Of a stretch of DNA of 64,000 nt, positions 42,869 to 50,934 are shown in pieces. Below the pieces are notes generated by a model, which had not been told where the DNA came from, made no database searches, and saw nothing but the letters and a program-made list of their open reading frames with translations. Location: positions 1,860,001 to 1,924,000 of the forward strand of contig NZ_AUKG01000001.1 of assembly GCF_000424625.1 (NCBI RefSeq). Direction: 5' to 3'. Position 1 is the first letter of the stretch. The number at the start of each line of letters is the position of its first letter. The stretch is from Conexibacter woesei Iso977N (lineage in GTDB: Bacteria; Actinomycetota; Thermoleophilia; Solirubrobacterales; Solirubrobacteraceae). Both the position numbers and the translations under genes were made by a program.

Positions 42869-44196
42869 CCGCCCTTCTGCTTCTGGCGGTCGCGGTGCTG
42901 ATCGCCGTCAACGGCTTCTTCGTCGCCGCGGAGTTCTCGATCGTCCGTTCCCGCCGCGCCTCGCTGCAGGAGCAGGCCGAGGACGGCAACGCGGGCGCCG
43001 CCCGCGCGCTCTCGCTGCACGACGACGTCAACGAGTACCTCAGCGCGTGCCAGTTCGGCATCACGCTCGCCTCGCTGGGCATCGGCTTCCTGGGCGAGCC
43101 CGCGATCGCCACGATCTTCGAGCCGCTGTTCGGCTCGCTGTCGCACGGCGTCAAGGTCGGGATCTCGGTCGCGATCGCCTACATCATCGTCACCGGCACC
43201 CACGTGGTGCTGGGCGAGCAGGTCCCGAAGATCTTCTCGATCATCCACCCGGACCGGGTCGCGATCATCGTCGCGCGCCCGCTGAAGGCGTTCGACCGCG
43301 GGATGAAGCCGTTCATCTCGCTGCTCAACATGGTGTCCAACGCGATCCTGCGGCTGCTGCGGGTGGATCCGAACGCGGCGTCCGAGGACGGCGCGACGCC
43401 CGAGGAGCTGCGGATCCTGATCGGCCAGGCGCGCGCGGGCGGCAAGCTCGACGCGGGCGAGGCGGGGATGCTGACCGGCGTCTTCCACCTGCACGAGCAG
43501 GAGGCGCGGCAGGTCATGACGCCGATCCCGGCGGTCGTGACGGTCGACCTGAGCGAGGACGTCGAGACCGCGCTGCGGCGCTGCATCTCGTCCGGGCACA
43601 CGCGGCTGGTCGTCACCGAGGACGACAACCGCGACCGCGTCCGCGGCATCGTGCACTCCAACTCGCTGGCGCGCGCGCTGATGGCCGAGGGGCCGACCGC
43701 GTCGATCGACCCGCTGGTGCGCGAGGCGGTGATCGTCCCGGAGACCAAGCCGCTGGACGACCTGCTCGCCGACCTGCAGCGCCAGCGCTCCTCGATGGCG
43801 GTCGTCGTCGACGAGTACGGCCGCGTCGTCGGCATCGTCACCGTCGAGGACATCATCGAGGAGGTCGTCGGCGAGATCGACGACGAGACCGACCCGGCCG
43901 GCGGCGAGATCCGGCGGCTGGCCAACGGCGACTGGTTCGTCCGCGGCCACGTGGCGGTCACCGACCTGCTCGACTACGGCGTCGACCTGCCGGTCGACAC
44001 CGACGCCTACAACTCGGTCGGCGGCTTCGTGTTCGCCGAGCTGGGGCGGCTGCCCAAGCGCGGGGACACGATCACGGCCGACGGCTACTCGATCCGGGTC
44101 GAGTCGGTGCGCGACAACCGGATCGAGGCGGTCCGGATCCGCGAGCGCCGGGCCCAGCAGGGCGCGGTGTCCGGCAGCGAACAGCGCGACGCCTAG
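42865..44196 (+). CDS. CNNM/CorC-type membrane protein (DUF21, CBS pair, CorC/HlyC)
   Basis: This 443-residue protein has an N-terminal DUF21 membrane domain with NGFFVAAEFSIVRSRRASLQ and SLGIGFLGEPAIATI. A CBS pair follows (VMTPIPAVVTVDLSEDVETAL, RSSMAVVVDEYGRVVGIVTVED with IIEEVVGEI). A C-terminal CorC/HlyC domain closes it (LPVDTDAYNSVGGFVFAELG). These proteins are linked to Mg/Co efflux and were formerly called hemolysins. GTG 42865 overlaps the small upstream ORF. Confidence 0.9.
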   Translation: MTALLLLAVAVLIAVNGFFVAAEFSIVRSRRASLQEQAEDGNAGAARALSLHDDVNEYLSACQFGITLASLGIGFLGEPAIATIFEPLFGSLSHGVKVGISVAIAYIIVTGTHVVLGEQVPKIFSIIHPDRVAIIVARPLKAFDRGMKPFISLLNMVSNAILRLLRVDPNAASEDGATPEELRILIGQARAGGKLDAGEAGMLTGVFHLHEQEARQVMTPIPAVVTVDLSEDVETALRRCISSGHTRLVVTEDDNRDRVRGIVHSNSLARALMAEGPTASIDPLVREAVIVPETKPLDDLLADLQRQRSSMAVVVDEYGRVVGIVTVEDIIEEVVGEIDDETDPAGGEIRRLANGDWFVRGHVAVTDLLDYGVDLPVDTDAYNSVGGFVFAELGRLPKRGDTITADGYSIRVESVRDNRIEAVRIRERRAQQGAVSGSEQRDA

Positions 44197-44553
44197 CCGC
44201 AAGTTCCGCTCAGGCGGTGCGTTGAAGCAGGTGGAACGACCCTGGCTTCGTGGACGGACGACCGGGGTCCGCGCATCGGATCCGTGGGACGATCGGTTGT
44301 GCGACATATGGACCGGGCCGGACCGGGGTGGGTCTGGCCCAGCACGCCTTACGGGCGGTCGGTGCCTCGCTCCTGGGGGCCCGGCCGCCCGGAGCGTTTA
44401 AGGGGTCGTGCCGAGCCGCGGGAGCTGTGCGCGATGCGCACGCCGTCCATCCTGAGTCAATCTGAAGTCAACTTTTAGGGCGGCTTCAGGAAGCGGGCAG
44501 AGAATCGCTCTCGCGAACGTACTCGCACGTGCACCTCCTCCCAGAAGCACGAT
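44197..44553. other. Gene-free interval with orphan terminator, possible non-coding RNA
   Basis: About 360 bp lie after the CorC-type stop before the strong hairpin at 44554. No supportable protein gene is present. It contains several GC-rich complementary blocks and a local A/T-rich patch with near-repeated AGTCAATCTGA-AGTCAAC at about 44455-44474. I could not match it to SRP RNA, RNase P RNA or tmRNA. Confidence 0.4.
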
Positions 44554-44578
44554 CCGGCCCGCTCCTCAGGCGGGCCGG
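44554..44578 (+). terminator. Hairpin terminator with T-rich tail
   Basis: The 9-bp perfect stem CCGGCCCGC / GCGGGCCGG has a 7-base loop and is followed by TTCGATTT. It is about 360 bp past the nearest plus-strand stop, so it may end an unannotated transcript. It also serves the end of the convergent GST gene. Confidence 0.75.
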
Positions 44579-44607
44579 TTCGATTTCGGAGGAGGTCCAG
44601 GGCGCCG

Positions 44608-45219
44608 TCAGCCCAGCGGGAGCGCGGCCATCCGGTCGATCCACGCGGCGAGGTTCGGGAAGTCGCCGGGCAGATGCTCGAGCAGGACGCCGTGGAAGAG
44701 GTCGTCGTCCTCGGGGTCGTGCGAGGTCGTGAAGCGCAGGAACGGGTAGGCGCACACGTCGGCGGCGGTTGGCGCGTTGGCGCTCATCAGGAACGGCCGA
44801 TCGGTGAGCAGCGCTTCGAAGCCGTGCTGCCAGCCGCGCAGCTGCTGGACGTAGGCGGCGATCTTCTGCGCGTCGGGCGCGGCGCTCTGCTGCTCGGCGT
44901 CGATCGCGTTCGGCGGGACCTTCCAGACGAAGTTGAAGAACTCGATGAACGCGGGGATCTCGCGGTTGCCGGGCGGGTACAGGCGCGGGCCGGCGGCGGG
45001 CCACGTCTCGTCGATCCAGGCGACGATCGGCATCGAGTCGGTGAGGATCTCGTCGTCGTCGGTCTCCAGGACCGGGACGAGCTCCTGGCCGCTGAGCCGC
45101 TGGAGCGCCGAGCGGTCGCCGACCGGGTGGTCGATCCGCTCCGCGCGCTGGCCCTTGAGCCCGAGCGCGAGCGCGACGCGGTGGACGTTCGTGGAGTGGG
45201 GGATGCCGTGAAGTCGCAT
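44608..45219 (-). CDS. Glutathione S-transferase-like protein
   Basis: This 203-residue protein has an N-terminal thioredoxin-like half: RLHGIPHSTNVHRVALALGLKG, ELVPVLETDDDEILTDSMPIV (the cis-Pro and Asp-Ser glutathione-binding turn). A helical C-terminal half follows (NAPTAADVCAYPFLRF, the N-capping box). Because actinobacteria often lack glutathione, the thiol partner is uncertain. It diverges from a LysR-type regulator 74 bp away, which may control it. Confidence 0.85.
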   Translation of the reverse strand: MRLHGIPHSTNVHRVALALGLKGQRAERIDHPVGDRSALQRLSGQELVPVLETDDDEILTDSMPIVAWIDETWPAAGPRLYPPGNREIPAFIEFFNFVWKVPPNAIDAEQQSAAPDAQKIAAYVQQLRGWQHGFEALLTDRPFLMSANAPTAADVCAYPFLRFTTSHDPEDDDLFHGVLLEHLPGDFPNLAAWIDRMAALPLG

Positions 45220-45280
45220 GGTCGCCCGCAGCGTCGCGCATCACCGCGCTAAGCGCGACTGCAGTTGTTGACTACAGCCG

Positions 45281-45286
45281 TAAGCT
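45281..45286 (+). promoter_or_regulatory. -10 element TAAGCT for the LysR gene, leaderless type
   Basis: TAAGCT ends 7 nt before ATG 45294. The adjacent CTGCAG-N7-CTACAG (45260-45278) is an imperfect dyad that could be the LysR site serving both divergent genes. Confidence 0.45.
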
Positions 45287-45293
45287 CTGCTTC

Positions 45294-46268
45294 ATGCCCG
45301 GCGCGGCGACGACGACCGGCGGAGCCTCCGGCGCGGGCGGCTCCGCGACGATGGCGCCGTCGGGCGAGCCGGACGTCCGGCGGCTGCGGGTGCTGCGGGC
45401 GGTGGCCGAGCACGGGTCGTTCGCGGCCGCGGCGGCGGAGCTGCGGTACACGCCGAGCGCGGTGTCGCAGCAGATCGCTGCGCTGGAGCGCGAGGTGGGC
45501 ATCGTGCTGGTCGAGCGGGGCGCGCGGGGTGCGCGGCTGACGCAGGCGGGCGTGGTCCTGGACCGTCACGCGGCGATCGTGCTGGGCCAGCTCGCCGCGG
45601 CGCGGGCGGAGCTCGACGACCTCGCCGCGCTGCGCGGCGGGACCGTCCGGCTGGCGGCGTTCGAGTCGTCGTGGACGGTGCTGGTCCCGGCGGCGGTCGC
45701 GCGGTTCCGGGCGGCGTTCCCGGACGTTGACCTACAACTTGCCGAGGAGGATCCGGTCGAGGCGGTCGCCGGCGTGCGCGCGGGCGCTTGCGACGTCGCA
45801 GTCGTCTTCGAGCCCAACGGCGCCGAGCGGCTGGAGGGCCTGGAGCGCACGGTCGTCGCGCACGACCCGCTCTGGGCGGTGCTGCCGGCCGGGCACGCAC
45901 TCGCGTCCGCCGCCGGCCCCGCGCCGCTGGACCTCGCGGTCCTCGCGGCCGAGCCGTGGGTCGCGCCGACGGCGTTCTGCGCCACCGTCGTGCGCGGTGC
46001 GTGCGCGGCCGCGGGCTTCGAGCCCGACGTGGTGTTCTCGAGCGCCGACTACGGCGCCGTGCAGGGCTTCGTCGCCGCGGGCGCCGGCGTGGCGCTGGTG
46101 CCGTTCCTGGCGCTGACCGGGAACCCGCGCGTCGTGGCGCGGCCGGTGCTCGGCGCGCCGTCGCGGGTGCTGGCCGCGGTCACCGCGCCGGAGGGCCCGC
46201 GGCCGGCGAGCGCGACCGCGATGGTCGCCGCGCTCGCCGAGGCCGCGGAGGAGCTGCTTCCGACCTAG
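45294..46268 (+). CDS. LysR-family transcriptional regulator
   Basis: This 324-residue protein has, after a Gly/Ala-rich 27-residue leader, the LysR helix-turn-helix: VRRLRVLRAVAEHGSFAAAA, AELRYTPSAVSQQIAALERE and LVERGARGARLTQAG. The periplasmic-binding-like effector domain has VRLAAFESSWTVLVPAAVARF and FVAAGAGVALVPFLAL. ATG 45294 is placed by the -10; ATG 45351 is an alternative. It probably regulates the divergent GST-like gene. Its stop overlaps the convergent dehydrogenase by 4 bp. Confidence 0.88.
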   Translation: MPGAATTTGGASGAGGSATMAPSGEPDVRRLRVLRAVAEHGSFAAAAAELRYTPSAVSQQIAALEREVGIVLVERGARGARLTQAGVVLDRHAAIVLGQLAAARAELDDLAALRGGTVRLAAFESSWTVLVPAAVARFRAAFPDVDLQLAEEDPVEAVAGVRAGACDVAVVFEPNGAERLEGLERTVVAHDPLWAVLPAGHALASAAGPAPLDLAVLAAEPWVAPTAFCATVVRGACAAAGFEPDVVFSSADYGAVQGFVAAGAGVALVPFLALTGNPRVVARPVLGAPSRVLAAVTAPEGPRPASATAMVAALAEAAEELLPT

Positions 46269-47059
46269 TTGTAGGTGTAGAACCCGGCGCCGGTCTTCTT
46301 GCCGAGCTTGCCGGCGGCGACCAGGTCGTTCACGGACTGCGGCACCTTCGTCTCGATCGCCTCGCCGATCGCCTTGGACACGTCGAGGCCGACGTAGTCC
46401 AGCAGCGCGAGGGGGCCCATCGGGTGGCCGGCGCCGAGCTGCATGCAGGTGTCGATCGCCTCGCTCGTCAGCCCCGTCTCCTCCTGCAGGAAGACCGCGG
46501 AGAAGAGATAGGGGAACAGCAGGCGGTTGACGACGAAGCCCGGGATGTCCGGGACGACGACCGGCGTCTTGCCGAGCGCCTCGACGAGCGCGACCGAGCG
46601 GCTGCGGATCGTCTCGGTCGCCTCGGCCGGGAACGCCAGCTCGACGAGCTTCATCCGCGGCACCGGGTTGAAGACGTGCAGGCCGACGAAGCGCTCCGGC
46701 GCGCCGGAGGCCTTGGCCAGCGTGGCGACCGACAGCGACGAGGTCGTCGAGCCCAGCAGCGCCTCGCCGGCGACGAGGCCGGACAGGCGGCCCCACAGCT
46801 CGGCCTTGGTGTCGACGTCCTCGACGACGGCCTCGACGATCGCCGACGCCTGGCCCAGCGCGTCGAGATCCTGGACGACCGTGATCCGCGCGGCGTCGAC
46901 GTCGGTCATCTTGCCGCAGGCCTTGTCCACCGCCGCGCGTGCGCGATCGGCCGAGCTGTCCGAGCGCGCCCACAGGACGACCTCGCCGTGCTGGGCGGCC
47001 GCAGCGGCCAGGCCCGTGGCGATCGCGCCGCTTCCGACAATGCCAAGTGTCTCCTCCAT
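46265..47059 (-). CDS. 3-hydroxyacyl-CoA dehydrogenase family protein
   Basis: This 264-residue protein has an NAD-binding fold with ETLGIVGSGAIATGLAAAAA and SAIVEAVVEDVDTKAELWGRL. The active-site region has STTSSLSVATLAKAS and FVGLHVFNPVPRMKLVE (catalytic His), followed by PGFVVNRLLFPYLFSAVFL and the C-terminal domain HPMGPLALLDYVGLDV. It fits monofunctional (S)-3-hydroxybutyryl-CoA-type dehydrogenases of fatty-acid or butyrate metabolism. No other beta-oxidation genes are near. Confidence 0.9.
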   Translation of the reverse strand: MEETLGIVGSGAIATGLAAAAAQHGEVVLWARSDSSADRARAAVDKACGKMTDVDAARITVVQDLDALGQASAIVEAVVEDVDTKAELWGRLSGLVAGEALLGSTTSSLSVATLAKASGAPERFVGLHVFNPVPRMKLVELAFPAEATETIRSRSVALVEALGKTPVVVPDIPGFVVNRLLFPYLFSAVFLQEETGLTSEAIDTCMQLGAGHPMGPLALLDYVGLDVSKAIGEAIETKVPQSVNDLVAAGKLGKKTGAGFYTYN

Positions 47060-47151
47060 ATGCGCCGGAGTTCTACACAACTCGTTCTCCAGGCGCCGAT
47101 CTGACTGGCATACCAGCATGGCAGTGATGCGCGATCGGCAGGTCACCTGGG

Positions 47152-47157
47152 TAGGTT
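47152..47157 (+). promoter_or_regulatory. -10 element TAGGTT, leaderless type
   Basis: TAGGTT ends 7 nt before ATG 47165 and sets that start over the in-frame TTG at 47156, which overlaps the element. Confidence 0.55.
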
Positions 47158-47164
47158 GCAGTGC

Positions 47165-48124
47165 ATGCGTGCTCCGATTCAGCTGGACCTGCACCTGCCG
47201 AACTTCAACTACCCCGGCGTCGGGCCGGAGGCGGTGTTCGGGAAGTTGGTGGACATCGTGACGACCGCGGAGGAGAGCGGGTTCACGTCGGTGACCCTGA
47301 TGGACCACTTCCACCAGATCCCGCCGGTCGGCTCACCGGAGCGCTGGATGTTCGACGGGCCGACGATGCTCGCGGCGCTGGCCGCGCGGACCAAGACCAT
47401 CAACTTCGGCCTGCTCGTCGGCGGTGTGACCTACCACAACGCCGCGCAGCACGCCAAGAGCACGACGACGCTGGACATCGTCTCCGGCGGGCGCGCGTTC
47501 CACGGCATCGGCGCCGGCTGGTTCGAGGACGAGCACAGGGCCTACGGGTTCGCCATGCCGCCGCTGGGCGTGCGCTTCGAGCACCTGCGCGACCACCTCA
47601 ACATCGTGCGCAGGATGTTCACGGAGGAGCAGTCGTCGTACTCCGGCGCACACCTCTCCACGGCCGACGCCTACAACAACCCGCAGCCGCTGCGCGGCGA
47701 CATCCCGATCGTCATCGGCGGCTCGGGCGAGAGGAAGACCCTGCGGCTGGTCGCCGAGTTCGGCGACGGCTGCAACCTCTTCGGCGCGCCCGACAACGCC
47801 GAGCGGCTGCTCGGCGTCCTGCGCGGCCACTGCGACGACGTCGGCCGCGACTACGCCGAGATCACCAAGACGTCGATGGCGTCGTTCGTGGTGTCGGAGA
47901 CCGTCGACGAGGCGAAGGCCAAGCTGGCGACCGCCGCCGAGAACGGCCTGCCGGCCGACCGCGTCGCGATGACCCAGACGCTCGACGCCGACGGCCTCCG
48001 CGCGCTCGGTGAGGCCTACAGGTCGGTCGGCATCGAGGGCCTGACGTTCTCGCTGCCCGACGTCCACGACCTCGACGCGATCCGCCTGGCGGGCGCGACG
48101 CTCGCGCCGGTCTTCGTCGAGTAG
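47165..48124 (+). CDS. LLM-class (luciferase-like) F420-dependent oxidoreductase
   Basis: This 319-residue TIM-barrel protein of the bacterial luciferase-like family has IQLDLHLPNFNYPGVGPEAVF, SVTLMDHFHQIPPVG, INFGLLVGGVTYHNAAQHAK, TTLDIVSGGRAFHGIGAGWFE, DIPIVIGGSGERKTLRLVAE and VRMM-type contacts. Most actinobacterial members use the deazaflavin F420. The substrate is unknown. Monocistronic, with a terminator shared with the enolase-family gene. Confidence 0.87.
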   Translation: MRAPIQLDLHLPNFNYPGVGPEAVFGKLVDIVTTAEESGFTSVTLMDHFHQIPPVGSPERWMFDGPTMLAALAARTKTINFGLLVGGVTYHNAAQHAKSTTTLDIVSGGRAFHGIGAGWFEDEHRAYGFAMPPLGVRFEHLRDHLNIVRRMFTEEQSSYSGAHLSTADAYNNPQPLRGDIPIVIGGSGERKTLRLVAEFGDGCNLFGAPDNAERLLGVLRGHCDDVGRDYAEITKTSMASFVVSETVDEAKAKLATAAENGLPADRVAMTQTLDADGLRALGEAYRSVGIEGLTFSLPDVHDLDAIRLAGATLAPVFVE

Positions 48125-48182
48125 TCAACGACCCCGCGGATCTGTATCGTGCCGCCTCGTCTTCCCGGAGGAGGAGAGGCGT

Positions 48183-48215
48183 GAAGGGTCCGCATGCGGC
48201 GCGTGCGGACCCTTC
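48183..48215. terminator. 12-bp hairpin, bidirectional terminator
   Basis: Arms GAAGGGTCCGCA (48183-48194) and TGCGGACCCTTC (48204-48215) are perfect complements around a 9-base loop between convergent genes. Confidence 0.7.
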
Positions 48216-48231
48216 CGCGTTCCGGGTGCGC

Positions 48232-49290
48232 CTAGCCCCAGCGGAAGCCGGTCGCGCTCGCGGTCACCGGCAGCGGCGACTCGGGCAGGCCCGACGGCGG
48301 GTGGACCAGGTTGTAGTCGCTGGGCGCGACGTCGTTGGGGCCGTCGGGGTGGAAGACCGCCGCGAGGTACTGGATGTGCCCGCGGCCGACGCCCAGCTCG
48401 AACTGGCCGCCGCCGTACATCCTGATCCCGTGCTCCTCGCAGTGCTCGTAGGCGGCGAACAGCGGCCGCAGCCCGCCGAGGCGCGAGGGCTTGACGTTGA
48501 CCATCTTGGGCGGGAACGGCAGGCCGACGATGTCGTCGACCGAGTGGATGTTCGCGTCCCACGTGATGCGGTCGTGGTGGGGCGCCAGGACCGGCTCGGT
48601 GTCGGGCGTCAGCGCCGGGTCCTCGATCCACGCGTCCGGGAAGCCCTCGGCGACGCGCCGGTACAGGACCGGGTCGGCCGCGTTGTCGACGACCGACCCC
48701 ACGTACAACCCCTTCAAGTCCACCGTGTCGACCGCGCCGGTCTCGACGAGCTGGGCGACGAGCGCGTCGTCCCAGGACGCCGTGGGGTCGAGCTTGAAGC
48801 GCGTGGTCGGGTACGGGTCGAGGCGTGCGCGGAGCGGTGCCAACGTCGCGGGCTCGCCGAGGCGCAGGGACACCACGAACGTCAGCGGCCTCGCCTCGCG
48901 CCCGAGTGCCTGCTGCAGGCCGATGCCCGCCTGGCGCAGCGCGAGGTCCAGCGCCGCGGACTCGTAGGCCCAGACGCGGTAGAGCACCGACGCGTCGTGG
49001 CGCGCGGGCTCGGGCCAGAGGTCGAGCGTCGCGAGGTGATCGCAGAACGACTCCAGCGTCCAGGAGCCCGCCAGCGGCTGGACCGGCCCCGCGCCCTGGA
49101 GCGCGAGCTGGTCCTCGGGGTCGTAGGAGACGTCCTCGCCGAGGCCCTCGTGGCCGTCGCCGCCGTGTAGGCGGATCACCGTCGACACGCGCGTGAAGTC
49201 GGACGAGACGTCCTTCTCCAGGCGCTCCAAGGTGTAGTCCTCGATCTCGAGCGGGAGGTCGGCGACCTTCGCCCACAGCGCGCCGCTCAC
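48232..49290 (-). CDS. Enolase-superfamily (mandelate-racemase-like) enzyme
   Basis: This 352-residue protein has a barrel with the superfamily acid/base set: TTRFKLDPTASWDD (Lys), VDTVDLKGLYVG (Asp), AWIEDPALTPD (Glu), RITWDANIHSVDD (Asp) and MVNVKPSRLGGL (Lys). The last is typical of o-succinylbenzoate-synthase and acylamino-acid-racemase relatives. The reaction (dehydration or epimerisation of a carboxylate) cannot be fixed. The N-terminal cap domain is present. GTG 49290 follows AGGAGG. It is not grouped with menaquinone genes, so menC is not assigned. Confidence 0.8.
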   Translation of the reverse strand: MSGALWAKVADLPLEIEDYTLERLEKDVSSDFTRVSTVIRLHGGDGHEGLGEDVSYDPEDQLALQGAGPVQPLAGSWTLESFCDHLATLDLWPEPARHDASVLYRVWAYESAALDLALRQAGIGLQQALGREARPLTFVVSLRLGEPATLAPLRARLDPYPTTRFKLDPTASWDDALVAQLVETGAVDTVDLKGLYVGSVVDNAADPVLYRRVAEGFPDAWIEDPALTPDTEPVLAPHHDRITWDANIHSVDDIVGLPFPPKMVNVKPSRLGGLRPLFAAYEHCEEHGIRMYGGGQFELGVGRGHIQYLAAVFHPDGPNDVAPSDYNLVHPPSGLPESPLPVTASATGFRWG

Positions 49291-49372
49291 GACGAGGCCT
49301 CCTGACGCGTGCGAGCGAGCCCCTGGCGAGTTCGCGCCCGGAACCCGAGCCCCCAGGCGAGGCGTTCCGCCC

Positions 49373-49594
49373 TCACGAGGGCCGCTGCTCCAGCCGCGCG
49401 ACGAGCTCGTCGAGCCGCAGCTCCTCGAGCCCCTTGCCGACGGCGTCCAGCTCGCCCGCGCAGAACTCGACCAGCCCGCGGCCCTCCTGGCAGAGGTCGA
49501 GCGTCTCGCGCAGCCCGGCCTCGCCGGAGTCCAGGCGCTTGATGATGTCCTCCAGGCGCGCGGTCGCGCCCTCGTAGGTCATGGTCTCGCTCAC
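49373..49594 (-). CDS. xseB: Exodeoxyribonuclease VII small subunit
   Basis: This 73-residue protein fits XseB closely: YEGATARLEDIIKRLDSGEA, LRETLDLCQEGRGLVEFCAG. It forms a helical-hairpin coat on the XseA rod in the nuclease that degrades single-stranded DNA. The GTG start overlaps the xseA stop (GTGA), giving coupled expression. The ~80 bp after it contain no gene. Confidence 0.93.
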   Translation of the reverse strand: MSETMTYEGATARLEDIIKRLDSGEAGLRETLDLCQEGRGLVEFCAGELDAVGKGLEELRLDELVARLEQRPS

Positions 49595-50934
49595 GCCGAC
49601 CTGTCCTCTGTCTCGTTGTTGATGATCTTGGCTCTGACGTCGCCGTCGCCGAAGAAGAGGCGGACGTCGCCCAGCTCGCGCGCCTGCGCGGCGGACGTGA
49701 CGACCTCACCCGCGCCGTCGTCGACGATCGCGTAGCCGCGCGCGACCGTCCGCTCCGGGTCGTGGGCGGCGAGCGCCGCGGCCAGCGAGTCCAGCGTGGC
49801 GCGGCGGCTGCGGTCCTGCGCGCCGGCGGCGGCGCCGGCCTTGCGCTCCAGGACCTGCGCGCGGCGGGTGACGCGCTCGGCGTCGGCGGCGACGCGCTTG
49901 CGCGACGCGGCGCGCAGCTCCTTCAGCCGCTGGTGCAGCGCCACACGGTGGCGCGCGATCGCCTGCGCGGGCGCGCGCGAGAGCGCCGCGAGGTGGCGGG
50001 CGCGGCCGACGACCGCGCGGCGGCCGTGGGCTTCGAGGGCGCTCGCGGTCCGGGCCAGCGCGGCGCGCGACTCCAGCGGGTGCGCGGGGACCGCGCTCTC
50101 GGCCGCGTGCGTCGGCGTCGAGCACGAGACCGCCGCGACGTCGTCGATCAGCGTGCGGTCGGTGTGGTGGCCGACGCTGGCGATCACCGGGACGCGCAGC
50201 AGCGCGACCGTCCGGCACAGCGTCTCGTCGCAGAACGCGAACAGGTCGGCGAGAGAGCCGCCGCCGCGGGCGACGATGACGACGTCGATCTCCTCGATCG
50301 CCGCGAGATCTTGTAGGGCTTGGGTGATCCTGGGCGCCGCGTGGCGGTCCTGGACCGGCGCGAACGCCCAGACGATCCGGCCCGCCCAGCCGCGGCGGCG
50401 CAGGCCGGCGAGGACGTCGTCGCGCGCCTTGCCGCCCTCACCGGTCACGACGCCGATCGTGCGCGGCAGCGCGCGGCGGGGCAAGCGCTTCTGGTGCTCG
50501 AACAGGCCCTGGGCGGCGAGCGCGCGGCGCAGCGCCTCGAGCTGGGCGAGCAGGTCGCCCTCGCCCGCGATCCGCAGGCCGGTGACGTCGAACGAGAACG
50601 ACGGCGACGACGTCCTCGACCCGGGGTAGTAGTCCGGCCCGCCCGCGACGACGACCGCGCAGCCGTCGGTGAACGACGCAAGTTGCAGGCCTTGGCGCTC
50701 GAAGGTCTCGCGCCACATCGAGCACGGCAGCGCGCCGTGGCCGTCGCGCAGCTCGAAGTAGATCTTGGCCTTGGACGCCCGGAAGTTCCAGACCTCGCCG
50801 AACAGCTGGACCCGCGCGCGCTTGCGCAGCTCGTCGCGCAGCTTCTCGGCGTAGGCGCCGACCGGGAACGGGCCGGCGAACGACGACCCGGCGATGCCCT
50901 CGGGGCGCGGCGCGGCTCCGGGCTGCGTCGACAT
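49591..50934 (-). CDS. xseA: Exodeoxyribonuclease VII large subunit
   Basis: This 447-residue protein has an N-terminal OB domain (VQLFGEVWNFRASKAKIYFEL, KDGHG-like loop, SMWRETFERQG). The catalytic domain follows (TIGVVTGEGGKARDDVLAGL, VIVARGGGSLADLFAFCDE, VIASVGHHTDRTLIDDVAAVS, STPTHAAESAVP). A long coiled-coil region and the C-terminal DPERTVARGYAIV complete it. It degrades single-stranded DNA with XseB. ATG 50934 overlaps the preceding luciferase-like gene by one base. Confidence 0.95.
   Translation of the reverse strand: MSTQPGAAPRPEGIAGSSFAGPFPVGAYAEKLRDELRKRARVQLFGEVWNFRASKAKIYFELRDGHGALPCSMWRETFERQGLQLASFTDGCAVVVAGGPDYYPGSRTSSPSFSFDVTGLRIAGEGDLLAQLEALRRALAAQGLFEHQKRLPRRALPRTIGVVTGEGGKARDDVLAGLRRRGWAGRIVWAFAPVQDRHAAPRITQALQDLAAIEEIDVVIVARGGGSLADLFAFCDETLCRTVALLRVPVIASVGHHTDRTLIDDVAAVSCSTPTHAAESAVPAHPLESRAALARTASALEAHGRRAVVGRARHLAALSRAPAQAIARHRVALHQRLKELRAASRKRVAADAERVTRRAQVLERKAGAAAGAQDRSRRATLDSLAAALAAHDPERTVARGYAIVDDGAGEVVTSAAQARELGDVRLFFGDGDVRAKIINNETEDRSA

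Noticed and set aside
44250-44478. Two overlapping plus-strand frames of 64-71 codons after the CorC-type gene
   Set aside because: They are in different frames, no motif or ribosome site was found, and they end in an A/T-rich patch. More likely non-coding RNA or spacer.
44197-44553. SRP RNA, RNase P RNA or tmRNA
   Set aside because: The conserved core motifs of these RNAs could not be found by eye.
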